Positions 54,392 through 62,609 of a stretch of DNA of 64,000 bases are shown here, piece by piece. The notes below the pieces were generated by a model that did not search any database, was not told the origin of the DNA, and worked only from the letters and a program-made list of their open reading frames with translations. A program made the position numbers and the translations under genes. Numbering within the stretch: the stretch's first letter is position 1; every line of letters begins with the position of its first letter. This stretch comes from a bacterium. GTDB lineage: Bacteria > Myxococcota_A > Polyangia > Nannocystales > Nannocystaceae. The stretch lies in assembly GCA_024742475.1 (NCBI GenBank), contig JANSYI010000026.1, positions 1 through 64,000 of the forward strand, in the 5' to 3' direction.

Positions 54392-55053
54392 CAGATCGCC
54401 GACGCCCATGAGTCGAGCAAGCCGGAAGCATCGAGCTCGGGGCGGGTCGCTGCGTCTTGGCGGGGAGACCTACTACCGCGGTAGACCGGAATGCGGACGG
54501 TCGCCGGGACCACCTCGGCCATCGTATGCAGCGGCCAGGCGAGCAGCACGGGCGCCTCGACGACCGCAAGCGCGGTGTCCGTGCCGCTGCCCGCCGCGAT
54601 GCCGCTGGCCGTCGCGCTTTGGCTCGCGGACGCGGTCAGCCCGCCGCAGGTGACGCGGTCGATTGCGCGGGTGCGTCGCAAGCCCTCGAGCGCACCTGCC
54701 AACGTTCGGCACTGGCTGGCGACGCTCGTCTTGCGCCGCACATCGAGCACGAGCAGCCGCTGTCCGGCGCCAAGCGAGGTCGAGACGGCATCGACGAAGC
54801 AGCGCGCCAACTCTCGATCGAGCGAAGCGCTGACGACGACCGCTACGACGAGCGGGCCCGTCTCCCGAACGACCGCAGCTCTTGCCACGCGGACGTCGTG
54901 TAGGACGGAAGCCACGTCGACCGAGACCCCCTCGAGCTCCAGCTTCGGCCGTGCGAGTTCGATTGTGCCGCGATCGGGCTCGCAGCAGAGGATGAGCACC
55001 CGGTCCGCGCCGTCCGCGAAGGTCACCTCGTCACTCCAACACGGCTGCCCCAT
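54391..55053 (-). CDS. Protein of unknown function (220 residues)
   Basis: Predicted cytoplasmic; the N-terminal half is alternating hydrophobic strands and helices (RVLILCCEPD, PLVVAVVVSASLDRELARCFV, RLLVLDVRRKTS), a Rossmann-like alpha/beta pattern, and the C-terminal third is Ala/Ser/Thr-rich. Cysteines at CC and elsewhere have no known motif. I do not recognise the family. It is downstream of the GIDE-like gene by 39 bp on the same strand, so the two may be co-transcribed. Confidence 0.6.
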   Translation of the reverse strand: MGQPCWSDEVTFADGADRVLILCCEPDRGTIELARPKLELEGVSVDVASVLHDVRVARAAVVRETGPLVVAVVVSASLDRELARCFVDAVSTSLGAGQRLLVLDVRRKTSVASQCRTLAGALEGLRRTRAIDRVTCGGLTASASQSATASGIAAGSGTDTALAVVEAPVLLAWPLHTMAEVVPATVRIPVYRGSRSPRQDAATRPELDASGLLDSWASAI

Positions 55054-55092
55054 GCCGCCCCATCGGCGGGCGGAGCCCCATCTTGAGCGAAA

Positions 55093-55590
55093 TCAGACCA
55101 AGCGGATCTGCTCGGCCGCGATGACGGCCCGATGCGGTTCGGCGCGGTGTGGGCTCCCGCCCCGCGGCGTCAGGTGCACGACCCTACCGCGCACCGCCAC
55201 GGTGTCCCCGGGGCTGATGCAGTGGACCTCGGTCCGCAGGTTGATCCCATACCGCTCCTCGAGCGCGTGGTGCCGACCGGCGACGTCGACCCCGCTCTCG
55301 GGCCGGATCAACACCGAGCGTCCAGCGGCCTCGAGCAAGAACTCCACGCCCTGCGCGGCCGCGATCTGAAATGCCCGATCTCCGACGACGGCCGCCCCGT
55401 CGACACCTGCCGTCGTGCTGGGAGGCCACGCACGGTAGTCGATAGCGACGCAGCGTCGACCACCGACGGGGTCCTCGAGCAGCTCGAGCGCGCGCACGGT
55501 GCCTTCGACCTCGACCCCGCCCAACTCGAGCTGATCCCAGTCGGTCACCTTCGGCACGCGCCCCAGGAGTTTGTCGAGCCAACGCGGCAT
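55093..55590 (-). CDS. Small protein with a possible GIDE-like domain
   Basis: 165 residues. The arrangement VEVEGTVRALELLEDPVGGRRCVAIDYR then FLLEAAGRSVLIRPESG resembles the beta-rich domain shared with bacterial GIDE-type proteins, which sit near membranes and have unknown substrates. There is no RING finger, so no ubiquitin-ligase chemistry is implied. No signal peptide; the N-terminal MPRWLDKLLGRV is amphipathic. It follows the degenerate retropepsin gene by 77 bp. Assignment is tentative. Confidence 0.55.
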   Translation of the reverse strand: MPRWLDKLLGRVPKVTDWDQLELGGVEVEGTVRALELLEDPVGGRRCVAIDYRAWPPSTTAGVDGAAVVGDRAFQIAAAQGVEFLLEAAGRSVLIRPESGVDVAGRHHALEERYGINLRTEVHCISPGDTVAVRGRVVHLTPRGGSPHRAEPHRAVIAAEQIRLV

Positions 55591-55667
55591 GGTGCAGGTC
55601 TTCGGAATTGCGCGAGCCACCGCGACCGCAGGGTCACCGTGGCTCGCGGCTCGAGGCGCCGAACGCC

Positions 55668-57182
55668 TCAGGGCGTCTTGATGAACACCTTGCCCGAGGA
55701 GGGCGCGTAGGTGACCGACCAGGTCGAGATCAGCCGCGTGTTGACGTAGCCGCCCATCTCGAACGCGGTGTTCTCGAGGAACATGCCCAGGTTCTGATCG
55801 GGCGTTGCGTTGATGAAGACCAAGCCGCCCATGCCGCCGAGCTTGTTGCCGCCGAGGTCCATCTCTTCGAGGTAGACCATCTTGAGGCCGTTGGTCTCGT
55901 CTTCGGGGTTGTCGAGCTCGCGCGGGAGGTGCCCGCTCTTGAGGTACTGCTTGCGGGTCACGGCCAAGCCCGAGCCGTAGACACCGCCGAAGTACACGAA
56001 GAACGTGTGCTCCGAGCCGTCGATGGAGATCGGCACGACGGGAGCGTTGAGCACGTGCATGCTGACCAAGAGGAAGGGCAGCTCGACTGCGCCATCGGGC
56101 GCCGATGCGGGCGGCTCCTTGGTCACGGTCATGGTGTTGGCCGGGTAGTCGAACGTGAACGACCCGAACGCCTGCATCGCCTGGTGCCCGAGGATGAGCC
56201 CAGGCTTCTCCCCGATGGCCGCGCCGTAGGGGTCGAGCGGCTGCACGATCGCCGGCACGTTCTTCATGGTGAGCTCGCCGAACTTCACCTCGGGGACGAG
56301 CACGATGTCGGTCTCGGCCTCCTGCCCCAGCGGGGTGATCTTGCCGACCGACTTCAGACCCAGCGTCTCGACGAGCGCCTTGTCGACGATGCACTCCTCG
56401 ACGTTCTCGAAGAACACCACGCGGGAGAACTCGCCGCCGATGATGGCGCTGCTGTACTTCATGCCGACGTCGTGGTTGATGCCGGCGTCCATCTGGCCCT
56501 TCTCGCCCTCGATGGTGAAGAAGGGGCCCTTGCCCTCGAGCGGGCGAAGGAACGCAGCGTAGGCCTGGACCAGCGGAAGCTGCGGGTCCTCCGCGGGCAG
56601 GAACTTGAAGATCTCGTCGAGCTCTTTGACCCCGTTGTCGGCGTCGACGAGGGTGTAGTAGCTCCACAGCTTGGACAGCCGCGGATCGACCTGCTCCTTG
56701 TCGTCGGCGAGCAGCACGTCGGCCAGCTCGATGGAGCGCTCGTGAGCGCCCTTGGCCTGCAGGTTGCGGATGAGGCCGAAGACGGCGCCGTAGTTCTTCG
56801 GGTCGATCTCGACGGCCTTCTCGTAGGCTTCGGTCGAGGCGACGAAGTCTCCGGCGCGCCAGCGGGAGGCGCCCAGGATTGCGTACGCGTCGGCGTTTTC
56901 CTCGTCGGACGCCAGCGCCTCTTCGGCTCGCTTCGCGGCCGAGACGTAGCGACCCTTGGCGAGGTCCTCGTTGGCGAGCCGAATGAGCTCGTTGGTCTGG
57001 GCCGCTTTGACGAGGTCCGCGGCGGCGCTGCCCGGAGGGGGTGCGCTTCCGCCATCGGAGCCCGGCGTTTCGGTCCCCTTGTCCTTCTTGCACGCCGGGA
57101 CGAGCGCCAGGGTGAGGGCGAGAGCGGCGACGCCGAATCGCGTGTCGGCCAGTCGAGTGGTCAGAGCGTGAAAACCGAGCAT
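55668..57182 (-). CDS. TPR and degenerate retropepsin-like lipoprotein
   Basis: 504 residues from ATG 57182 (GAGAGG just upstream). Lipobox VPAC (Cys31) and a Gly/Pro linker. TPR units occupy about 60-185 (DAYAILGASRWRAGDFVASTEAYEKAVEIDP). Then two aspartic-protease-like lobes: MKYSSAIIGGEFSRVVFFENVEECIVDKALVETLGL and ILGHQAMQAFGSFTFDYP in the first, and ISIDGSEHTFFVYFGGVYGSG in the second. Where retropepsins have DTG the lobes read ENV and FGG, so neither catalytic aspartate is present. Likely a binding protein rather than a protease. Downstream of the flippase gene by 103 bp. Confidence 0.8.
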   Translation of the reverse strand: MLGFHALTTRLADTRFGVAALALTLALVPACKKDKGTETPGSDGGSAPPPGSAAADLVKAAQTNELIRLANEDLAKGRYVSAAKRAEEALASDEENADAYAILGASRWRAGDFVASTEAYEKAVEIDPKNYGAVFGLIRNLQAKGAHERSIELADVLLADDKEQVDPRLSKLWSYYTLVDADNGVKELDEIFKFLPAEDPQLPLVQAYAAFLRPLEGKGPFFTIEGEKGQMDAGINHDVGMKYSSAIIGGEFSRVVFFENVEECIVDKALVETLGLKSVGKITPLGQEAETDIVLVPEVKFGELTMKNVPAIVQPLDPYGAAIGEKPGLILGHQAMQAFGSFTFDYPANTMTVTKEPPASAPDGAVELPFLLVSMHVLNAPVVPISIDGSEHTFFVYFGGVYGSGLAVTRKQYLKSGHLPRELDNPEDETNGLKMVYLEEMDLGGNKLGGMGGLVFINATPDQNLGMFLENTAFEMGGYVNTRLISTWSVTYAPSSGKVFIKTP

Positions 57183-57285
57183 GAAGCCTCTCCGAGTGAC
57201 TTGCGGACAGTGCGCAAGGCGACGGAACGTCGGCGGAGCATACCCGCGACCCGCCTCGCCCAGCAACGGGGGAGCACGCCCGCGC

Positions 57286-58338
57286 TTACGGGGCCTCGCA
57301 GGGCGTCTCCGCCTCGCTCGAGGGCTCCGGGACCCGCGCGAGGAGTGCGAGGCCCGGAAGCGCCATCACGCCCGCCCCCGCGAACTGCAGCATGTACATG
57401 ACGGCCGCAAACGAGCTCCCGCCGGTCTGAAGCGCCGCGTCGTCGAGATAGAGGCTCAGGGCCATGCCTGCGCCCAGCTGGAACGTACCCGCCTGCGCAG
57501 GCCCTCCGGGCAGCTGGATCGACAGGCCGACCACGGCGACGATCGCCGCCGCCGCCGCCGGTGTGAGGTGGATTCCACACGCCTCGAGCACGAGCCAGAG
57601 CTGGCCCGCCGTGATCGCCCAATACAGGAGCGACCAGGCGATGAACGGCGCGGCGTGATCGAGCGCAAGCACGCCGCGCATCGTGCCCGCCACGCGATCG
57701 ACCAAGCCGCCGACGAGCGCGCGCGCGCGCTCACCAAAGAGGCCGGAGATCGCCTCGGCCAGCGCGACGGCGCGCCCGGGCATGCGGGCGGCGAGCACGA
57801 GCACGACGAGGCCGACGGCAAATACCGCGAGCATCGAGGCGCCGACGGTGCGCACGTCGGCGAGGCTGGTCTGTAGACGAACGTCCGAGAGCGCGAGGCC
57901 CCCAAAGAGCATCGCGACGATGATGAGCCCGTCGACGAGGCGCTCGAGCGCGACACCGCCGACCGACTCGGCCAGGCCCAAGCCGCGCTGCCGCCCGCGC
58001 GCCAGCAGCATGGGGCGCGAGAGTTCCCCGAGCTTCAGCGGCAGCACCAAGAGCACGAAGAACGAGACGAAGCCGCTGCCGTAGAGCAGCCGACGGCTGA
58101 TGCGCTCGCCTCCGCAGCGGGCGACGAGCGGGTCGAAGACGTACTGCAGCCGGAGGGCCCGCACGATCGCGTAGGGCACGTGCATCACCGCCGCCGCGGC
58201 CAGCAGACCGGGCGAGACGAGCGTGAGGGTGTCGGGCCACAGCTGCAGGCTGCGAGACGCCAGCCACAGGCAGACGGCCGCCCCGACGAGGGACAGCCCC
58301 CACGTGAGCCATGGTCGGCGCGCACCCCGTGCGTCCAC
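57286..58338 (-). CDS. Flippase-like lysylphosphatidylglycerol synthase transmembrane-domain protein
   Basis: 350 residues with about eight membrane helices and no soluble domain. Seen: the conserved VLPLKLGELSRPMLLARGR (about 97-115), the VALERLVDGLIIV helix, and SIQLPGGPAQAGTFQ, all typical of the YbhN/AglD-like UPF0104 group. Such proteins are proposed lipid flippases or partners of polyisoprenyl-linked glycosylation. A TACCGT hexamer 6 nt before GTG 58338 fixes the start. Divergent from the carboxylesterase gene. Confidence 0.85.
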   Translation of the reverse strand: MDARGARRPWLTWGLSLVGAAVCLWLASRSLQLWPDTLTLVSPGLLAAAAVMHVPYAIVRALRLQYVFDPLVARCGGERISRRLLYGSGFVSFFVLLVLPLKLGELSRPMLLARGRQRGLGLAESVGGVALERLVDGLIIVAMLFGGLALSDVRLQTSLADVRTVGASMLAVFAVGLVVLVLAARMPGRAVALAEAISGLFGERARALVGGLVDRVAGTMRGVLALDHAAPFIAWSLLYWAITAGQLWLVLEACGIHLTPAAAAAIVAVVGLSIQLPGGPAQAGTFQLGAGMALSLYLDDAALQTGGSSFAAVMYMLQFAGAGVMALPGLALLARVPEPSSEAETPCEAP

Positions 58339-58344
58339 GCGCCG

Positions 58345-58350
58345 ACGGTA
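58345..58350 (-). promoter_or_regulatory. -10-like hexamer TACCGT, 6 nt before the flippase GTG
   Basis: Minus strand, within the 33-bp gap between divergent starts; a leaderless promoter candidate. Confidence 0.5.
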
Positions 58351-58371
58351 GCACGTGCTACAAGGCGCGCC

Positions 58372-59049
58372 GTGACTGCGCTGCTAGAATGTGTGGAAGT
58401 GGGCCCCTCCAACGGTTCGGACGCCACGGCGTCGGTCGTGTGGATGCACGGACTCGGTGCCAGCGGCCACGACTTCGAGCCGGTCGTCCCCCTCTTGCAG
58501 TGCCCGCACGTGCGGTTCGTCTTCCCGCACGCACCGATGTATCCGGTGACGATCAACGGCGGGTTCGTGATGCCGGCCTGGTACGACATCCTCACGCTCG
58601 AGCACGTCGCCGATCGAGAGAACGAGGCACACATTCGCACCTCGGCGCAGCAGATCGAGGGGCTGATGGAGCGCGAGCGCGAGCGCGGCATCGACCCCTC
58701 GCGCATGGTGGTCGCCGGCTTCTCGCAAGGCGCCGCGATGGCGCTTCACGTGGGGGCCCGTCACGAGCACGCGCTCGCGGGCATCATGTCGCTGTCGGGC
58801 TACCACGTGCTGCGCCCGAAGTTCGAAGCCGAGCGCAACGACGCCAACCGCGACACCGAGGTCTTCTTCGGCCACGGTACGCACGACCCCATGGTCAGCG
58901 TCGCGTGGGGCAAGGAAGCCAAGGCGGACTTCGAGCGCTGGACCACGGCCAAGACGCACTGGCACGAGTACCCGATCGAGCACCACGTTTGCCCCGAAGA
59001 GATCGAGGCCGTGGGCGCGTGGCTGCGCGACCGTCTGCCGGCGCGGTAG
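58372..59049 (+). CDS. Carboxylesterase/phospholipase (acyl-protein thioesterase family)
   Basis: 225 residues from GTG 58372. Serine hydrolase with the triad Ser118 (GFSQGAA), Asp172 (THDPMV) and His204 (EHHVCPEE), and the oxyanion loop WMHGLGASGHDF (24-35). This is the abhydrolase-2 family, which hydrolyses short acyl esters and thioesters. No signal peptide; cytoplasmic. TACAAG lies 7 nt before the GTG, a poor match to the -10. A hairpin follows its stop. Confidence 0.9.
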   Translation: MTALLECVEVGPSNGSDATASVVWMHGLGASGHDFEPVVPLLQCPHVRFVFPHAPMYPVTINGGFVMPAWYDILTLEHVADRENEAHIRTSAQQIEGLMERERERGIDPSRMVVAGFSQGAAMALHVGARHEHALAGIMSLSGYHVLRPKFEAERNDANRDTEVFFGHGTHDPMVSVAWGKEAKADFERWTTAKTHWHEYPIEHHVCPEEIEAVGAWLRDRLPAR

Positions 59050-59055
59050 GGCGTC

Positions 59056-59071
59056 CCGCCCGTTCGGGCGG
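59056..59071 (+). terminator. GC hairpin after the carboxylesterase gene
   Basis: Seven-bp perfect stem CCGCCCG/CGGGCGG, starting 7 nt after the stop; no T-run follows, so an intrinsic terminator is doubtful. Confidence 0.35.
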
Positions 59072-59099
59072 CCCTGGCAAAAAGTCGATGGCCACCGTG

Positions 59100-59127
59100 T
59101 TGACACCCTGAGGGCTGGGCTTAGGTT
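59100..59127 (+). promoter_or_regulatory. Sigma-70-like promoter upstream of the Hsp20 genes
   Basis: TTGACA, 16-bp spacer, TAGGTT. The -35 is a perfect consensus. Transcription from here gives a 5' leader of about 190 nt before the first Hsp20 ATG, unlike the short or absent leaders at most other genes in the window. Confidence 0.55.
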
Positions 59128-59324
59128 CGCTTCGAGGTCGACGAGACCCCCCAACGAAGGCCGCAAGAACGCGGCGTGGGCAGCTCCTCGACTCGCCGCA
59201 GTCACGCGGCACAACCTCGAATCGTCCTCGGGCCGCGCCGCATCGCGCCTCCCCTTCCCTCCGTCCATCCCCTGCGGGGCTGCGCGGACCCGGGGTCCCC
59301 ACACCCTCAAGGAAACGCACCGTC

Positions 59325-59750
59325 ATGCTCATGCAGTGGAAAACCACGTCCGACCCCTTCTTCGCCTTCAACCGTCAGTTCGATGGCCTCTTCCGGGAGC
59401 TGTTCCCGGCGCCCAAGGCCACGGCCCGCCCGCGCGGGTTGGCGCTCGACGAGACCGATGAGGCCTTCGTTCTGCGGGCCCCACTTCCGGGCCTGTCCTC
59501 TGAGGACCTGAGCGTCGAAGTCGAGAACGGCACGCTCAAGCTCTCCGCGAAGCGCTCGACCAGCGCCCCCGAGGGCTACACCACCGTTCGCCGCGAGCGA
59601 GGAGACCTCTCCTTCGAACGTAGCGTTCGCCTCGGACCCAAGGTCGACACCGACGCCATCGAAGCCAAGCTCGAGCACGGCGTCCTGACCATCACCATGC
59701 CAAAGCGGGCCGAACAAAAGCCCCGGCAGATCGCCATCGTGGCCGCCTAG
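59325..59750 (+). CDS. Hsp20-family small heat-shock protein (141 residues)
   Basis: ATP-independent holdase chaperone. The alpha-crystallin domain covers about 40-135: LDETDEAFVLRAPLPGL, ENGTLKLSAKRS, a basic turn with Arg-Arg-Glu-Arg-Gly, and LEHGVLTITMPKR. The N-terminal arm has FFAFNRQFDGLFRELFP, aromatic-rich as expected for oligomer assembly. The C-terminal IxI motif appears as IAIVAA. AGGA lies 11 nt before the ATG. The second Hsp20 gene follows after 28 bp; both probably share one transcript. Confidence 0.94.
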   Translation: MLMQWKTTSDPFFAFNRQFDGLFRELFPAPKATARPRGLALDETDEAFVLRAPLPGLSSEDLSVEVENGTLKLSAKRSTSAPEGYTTVRRERGDLSFERSVRLGPKVDTDAIEAKLEHGVLTITMPKRAEQKPRQIAIVAA

Positions 59751-59778
59751 TCTGCGCAGCACCCCAAAGGAGTCTTCA

Positions 59779-60096
59779 ATGTCCGAACAACTCTCCAAAG
59801 CCCCCGCGCTCCCCCGCATCACCGCCGCCGTCGACGTCTTCGAGAACGACGAGCACTACCTGGTTCGTGCTGACGTCCCCGGCGCCGACAAGGAGCACGT
59901 CGACATCAGCTTTCACGAGGGCAAGCTGAGCTTCGAAGCCACCCTCGAGTCCGACAGGGTCTACACCCGCACGCTCGGCTTCGGCGACGATGTCGACCCC
60001 GATCGCATCGAGGCGTCCCTCGAACACGGCGTCCTGAGCCTGCAGCTTGCCAAGTCCGCCGCCAACAAGCCCCGCAAGATCGCCATCCGGGCCTAG
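59779..60096 (+). CDS. Hsp20-family small heat-shock protein (105 residues)
   Basis: Second alpha-crystallin protein, smaller and with almost no N-terminal arm; residues 12-100 are the domain itself (VFENDEHYLVRADVPGA, HEGKLSFEATLES, LEHGVLSLQLAKS), ending KIAIRA. A clear Shine-Dalgarno AAAGGAG is at 59766-59772. Lacking the arm, it may act as a dimer and co-assemble with the first Hsp20. It is convergent with metK. Confidence 0.93.
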   Translation: MSEQLSKAPALPRITAAVDVFENDEHYLVRADVPGADKEHVDISFHEGKLSFEATLESDRVYTRTLGFGDDVDPDRIEASLEHGVLSLQLAKSAANKPRKIAIRA

Positions 60097-60169
60097 AAAC
60101 GTCGACGCGGCCGCCCAGCGAAAGGACTCCCCCACGCAACAACTTCGAGTGTCCGAATCTCCGAAACGT

Positions 60170-60211
60170 CGAAAGCCACGCTCCCCATGCGAGAGGGGGA
60201 CGTGGCTTTCG
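60170..60211. terminator. Large inverted repeat between Hsp20 and metK genes
   Basis: Eleven-bp perfect outer stem (60170-60180 with 60201-60211), an inner stem of 4 GC pairs (60183-60186 with 60195-60198) and an 8-nt loop. It lies between convergent genes. No T-run follows on either strand, so it may be a shared roadblock or RNA 3' stabiliser rather than a classical terminator. Confidence 0.5.
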
Positions 60212-60242
60212 GCTTGCGTTCGGTTCTCGTCGGGTCGAGGCC

Positions 60243-61406
60243 CTACAGCTCGCCTTTGAGCGCGTCGAGCTTGGGCAGCTTCTCCCACGTGAAGCCGTCG
60301 CCGTCGCGGCCGAAGTGGCCGTAGGCGGCGGTGGGGCTGAAGACGGGGCGAAGCAGGTTCAGCTCTTCGATGAGCCGCGCGGGGCGGGCGTCGAAGTGCT
60401 TGGCGATGATGTCGGAGAGCTCGGTGTCGGGGCGCTTGCCGGTGCCGAAGCTGTCGACGCGGATGGACACGGGCTCGGCGACGCCGATGGCGTAGGCGAG
60501 CTGGACCTCGCAGCGATCGGCGAGGCCGGCGGCGACGAGGTGCTTGGCCATGAAGCGGGCGTAGTACGCGGCCGAGCGATCGACCTTGGAGGGGTCCTTG
60601 CCCGAGAAGGCGCCGCCGCCGTGGCGGCCCATGCCACCGTAGGTGTCGACGATGATCTTGCGGCCGGTCAGGCCCGAGTCACCCATGGGGCCGCCGATGA
60701 CGAAGCGACCGGTGGGGTTGATGAAGTAGCGGGTCTTGCCGTCGATGAGCTCGGCGGGGACCACCGGCTTGACCACGGAGTCGATGACGAATTCCTTGAT
60801 CTGATCGTGGCTCGCCTCGGGGCTGTGCTGGGTGGACACGACGATGGTGTCGACACGCTTGGGGTTGCCGGCGTCGTCGTACTCGACGGTGACCTGAGCC
60901 TTGCCGTCGGGGCGCAGGAAGGACTTCTCGGCGTCGCGGCGACGCACCTCGGCGAGGCGGTGGGTGAGCTTGTGTGCGAGCGCGATCGGCATCGGCATCA
61001 GCTCGTCGGTCTCGCGGCATGCGTAGCCGAACATCATGCCCTGGTCGCCGGCGCCCTGCTCTTCGGTGTAGACGCCCTTGCCGTCGACGCCCTGCGCGAT
61101 GTCGGGGCTCTGTGCCTCGAGCGCGACGAGCACGCCGCAGCTGTCGGCGTCGAAGCCCATGTCCGAGCTCGTGTAGCCGATCTCGCGGAGGGTCTTGCGA
61201 ACGACCGTCGGGATGTCGACGTAGGTGTTGGTGGTGACCTCGCCGGCGACGTTGACGTAGCCGGTCTTCACCAACGTCTCGCACGCAACCCGGCAGTGGG
61301 GATCGTCGGCGATCAGGGCGTCGAGGATGGCGTCGCTGATCTTGTCGCAGACTTTGTCGGGATGGCCTTCGGTGACGGACTCGCTCGTGAAGAGGCTGCG
61401 GGACAT
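60243..61406 (-). CDS. metK: S-adenosylmethionine synthetase
   Basis: 387 residues; makes SAM from methionine and ATP. Characteristic motifs: ESVTEGHPDKVCDKISDA (about 8-25), GAGDQGMMFGYAC, and GGGAFSGKDPSKVDRSA. Length and motif order are normal. The start is ATG 61406, supported by TAGGGT 8 nt upstream. No SAM riboswitch is visible in the 68-bp upstream gap. It lies downstream of a lipoprotein gene on the same strand. Confidence 0.97.
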   Translation of the reverse strand: MSRSLFTSESVTEGHPDKVCDKISDAILDALIADDPHCRVACETLVKTGYVNVAGEVTTNTYVDIPTVVRKTLREIGYTSSDMGFDADSCGVLVALEAQSPDIAQGVDGKGVYTEEQGAGDQGMMFGYACRETDELMPMPIALAHKLTHRLAEVRRRDAEKSFLRPDGKAQVTVEYDDAGNPKRVDTIVVSTQHSPEASHDQIKEFVIDSVVKPVVPAELIDGKTRYFINPTGRFVIGGPMGDSGLTGRKIIVDTYGGMGRHGGGAFSGKDPSKVDRSAAYYARFMAKHLVAAGLADRCEVQLAYAIGVAEPVSIRVDSFGTGKRPDTELSDIIAKHFDARPARLIEELNLLRPVFSPTAAYGHFGRDGDGFTWEKLPKLDALKGEL

Positions 61407-61414
61407 GGTGCGCG

Positions 61415-61420
61415 ACCCTA
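61415..61420 (-). promoter_or_regulatory. -10-like hexamer TAGGGT, 8 nt before the metK ATG
   Basis: Minus strand. It suggests metK is transcribed from its own leaderless promoter rather than from a riboswitch leader. Confidence 0.5.
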
Positions 61421-61474
61421 ACCCCGCGCTGACGCGCACTCAACCGACGCCCCACCGTCGCGTCGGTCGTGCCG

Positions 61475-62539
61475 TCAATCGTCCCGTCTATCGTCTTGGA
61501 GATCGAAGCGAACGATGGCCGGAGTAACCTCACTCGCGTCCGGGTCCCCCTCGGGCAGCTCGACGAACAGGTACATCGCGTCCGGCAGGGGACCGACCAG
61601 ATCGAGGCTCGGCGTCGCTTCGGACGAGGCTGCGCAGCCCCGCTCGTCCTCCAGCAGGCACGTCGGAGCTCGCGCAGCGAGCGCGGAGACGGCGTCCCCG
61701 GAGATCCGCAGGACCGCGTCGTCCGAGACCGTCGGCAGCTCCAGTCGGTACACGCGCTCGGCCGTCCGCTCGCCTCCGCAGCTGTGATGATGCGCGTCGG
61801 TGTGCAGCGCGACATCATCGATCGTCACGCCGCTCTCGCCTCTGGGGACGCTCAGCGCGATCGCATTCCCGCAACGGTCGCCGGAGATCTCCGTGCACTC
61901 CGACGGCGCGTCCTCGTCGACGCCCAGGCACGCGCTGCCGGTCTCGCACCGACCCCACGTCGCGGGGCCGCAGGGCGCACCGACCGACAGGACGCTGCGC
62001 GTCGAGACCTCGAGCGCGTAGCGCCCGGTCCGGCTGCTCTCGACCTCGGCCGTCGTCGCGCCGAGCGCCACGTAGAGCTCGGTGCCCGCCGCGACGTCGG
62101 TGACCCAACCGGCGGTGCCGGTGGTGCACAGCAAACCTCCCTCGCCGAACGGCACCGCGCAGTCGTTGCCAAAGACGCCCAGACGCGGCGCAAAACCGTC
62201 GCCCTGCGCCGAGACACGGACGTCGCTGCGGCGGGCGACGTCGATGCGGAAGAAGACCTCGGGGCCCCCTTCGCCGCACGCACCCCCGCTTGGGGTCTTG
62301 CCTGCGAGCGTCCCTTCGTAGCGACCCGGCGGCGTCACCGGGGCCGAGAGGCAGACATCCGTCCCCACTTCTGGGAGCCCGCCGCTGGTCCCCGATTCGT
62401 CGCTGCCCTCGTCCGTCGTCGAGCCGGCCTGCACTGGCGCGTCCGCGCTCTCGCCCTCGCCTCCCGTGTCGCGGCAGCTCGTCGCGCACACGAGCGCGCA
62501 CACCACAGCGGCACGCTCGAGTCGTCTTCGGCCACTCAC
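61475..62539 (-). CDS. Secreted lipoprotein with acidic linker, unknown function
   Basis: 354 residues from GTG 62539. Basic n-region (SGRRRLERA) and lipobox TSC (Cys22), then an Asp/Glu/Ser/Gly linker to about residue 60. The remainder is beta-rich with paired cysteines (CLSAPVTPPGRYEG, CGEGGPEVFFRIDV, CRDT...). The pattern, with Gly-Arg-Tyr and PEVFFRIDV, resembles pre-peptidase-C-like beta domains found in myxobacterial surface proteins. CATACT lies 7 nt before the GTG. Divergent from hisD by 70 bp. Confidence 0.72.
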   Translation of the reverse strand: MSGRRRLERAAVVCALVCATSCRDTGGEGESADAPVQAGSTTDEGSDESGTSGGLPEVGTDVCLSAPVTPPGRYEGTLAGKTPSGGACGEGGPEVFFRIDVARRSDVRVSAQGDGFAPRLGVFGNDCAVPFGEGGLLCTTGTAGWVTDVAAGTELYVALGATTAEVESSRTGRYALEVSTRSVLSVGAPCGPATWGRCETGSACLGVDEDAPSECTEISGDRCGNAIALSVPRGESGVTIDDVALHTDAHHHSCGGERTAERVYRLELPTVSDDAVLRISGDAVSALAARAPTCLLEDERGCAASSEATPSLDLVGPLPDAMYLFVELPEGDPDASEVTPAIVRFDLQDDRRDD

Positions 62540-62546
62540 CGCGAGC

Positions 62547-62552
62547 AGTATG
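62547..62552 (-). promoter_or_regulatory. -10-like hexamer CATACT, 7 nt before the lipoprotein GTG
   Basis: Minus strand; one mismatch from the TAnnnT pattern, but the spacing is the same. Confidence 0.35.
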
Positions 62553-62597
62553 CCGCGCGCGGCGGGGTCATGGCGAGCAACGAGGGGCGCGCTGCTG

Positions 62598-62603
62598 TAC
62601 CTT
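62598..62603 (+). promoter_or_regulatory. -10 element TACCTT, 6 nt before the hisD ATG
   Basis: Start of a probable leaderless his transcript (hisD then hisC). Confidence 0.5.
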
Positions 62604-62609
62604 CGGCTC

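Noticed and set aside
61407..61474. SAM riboswitch before metK
   Set aside because: The gap is only 68 bp, with no conserved SAM-I, SAM-II or SAM-IV core that I can see, and a -10 hexamer is 8 nt from the ATG.
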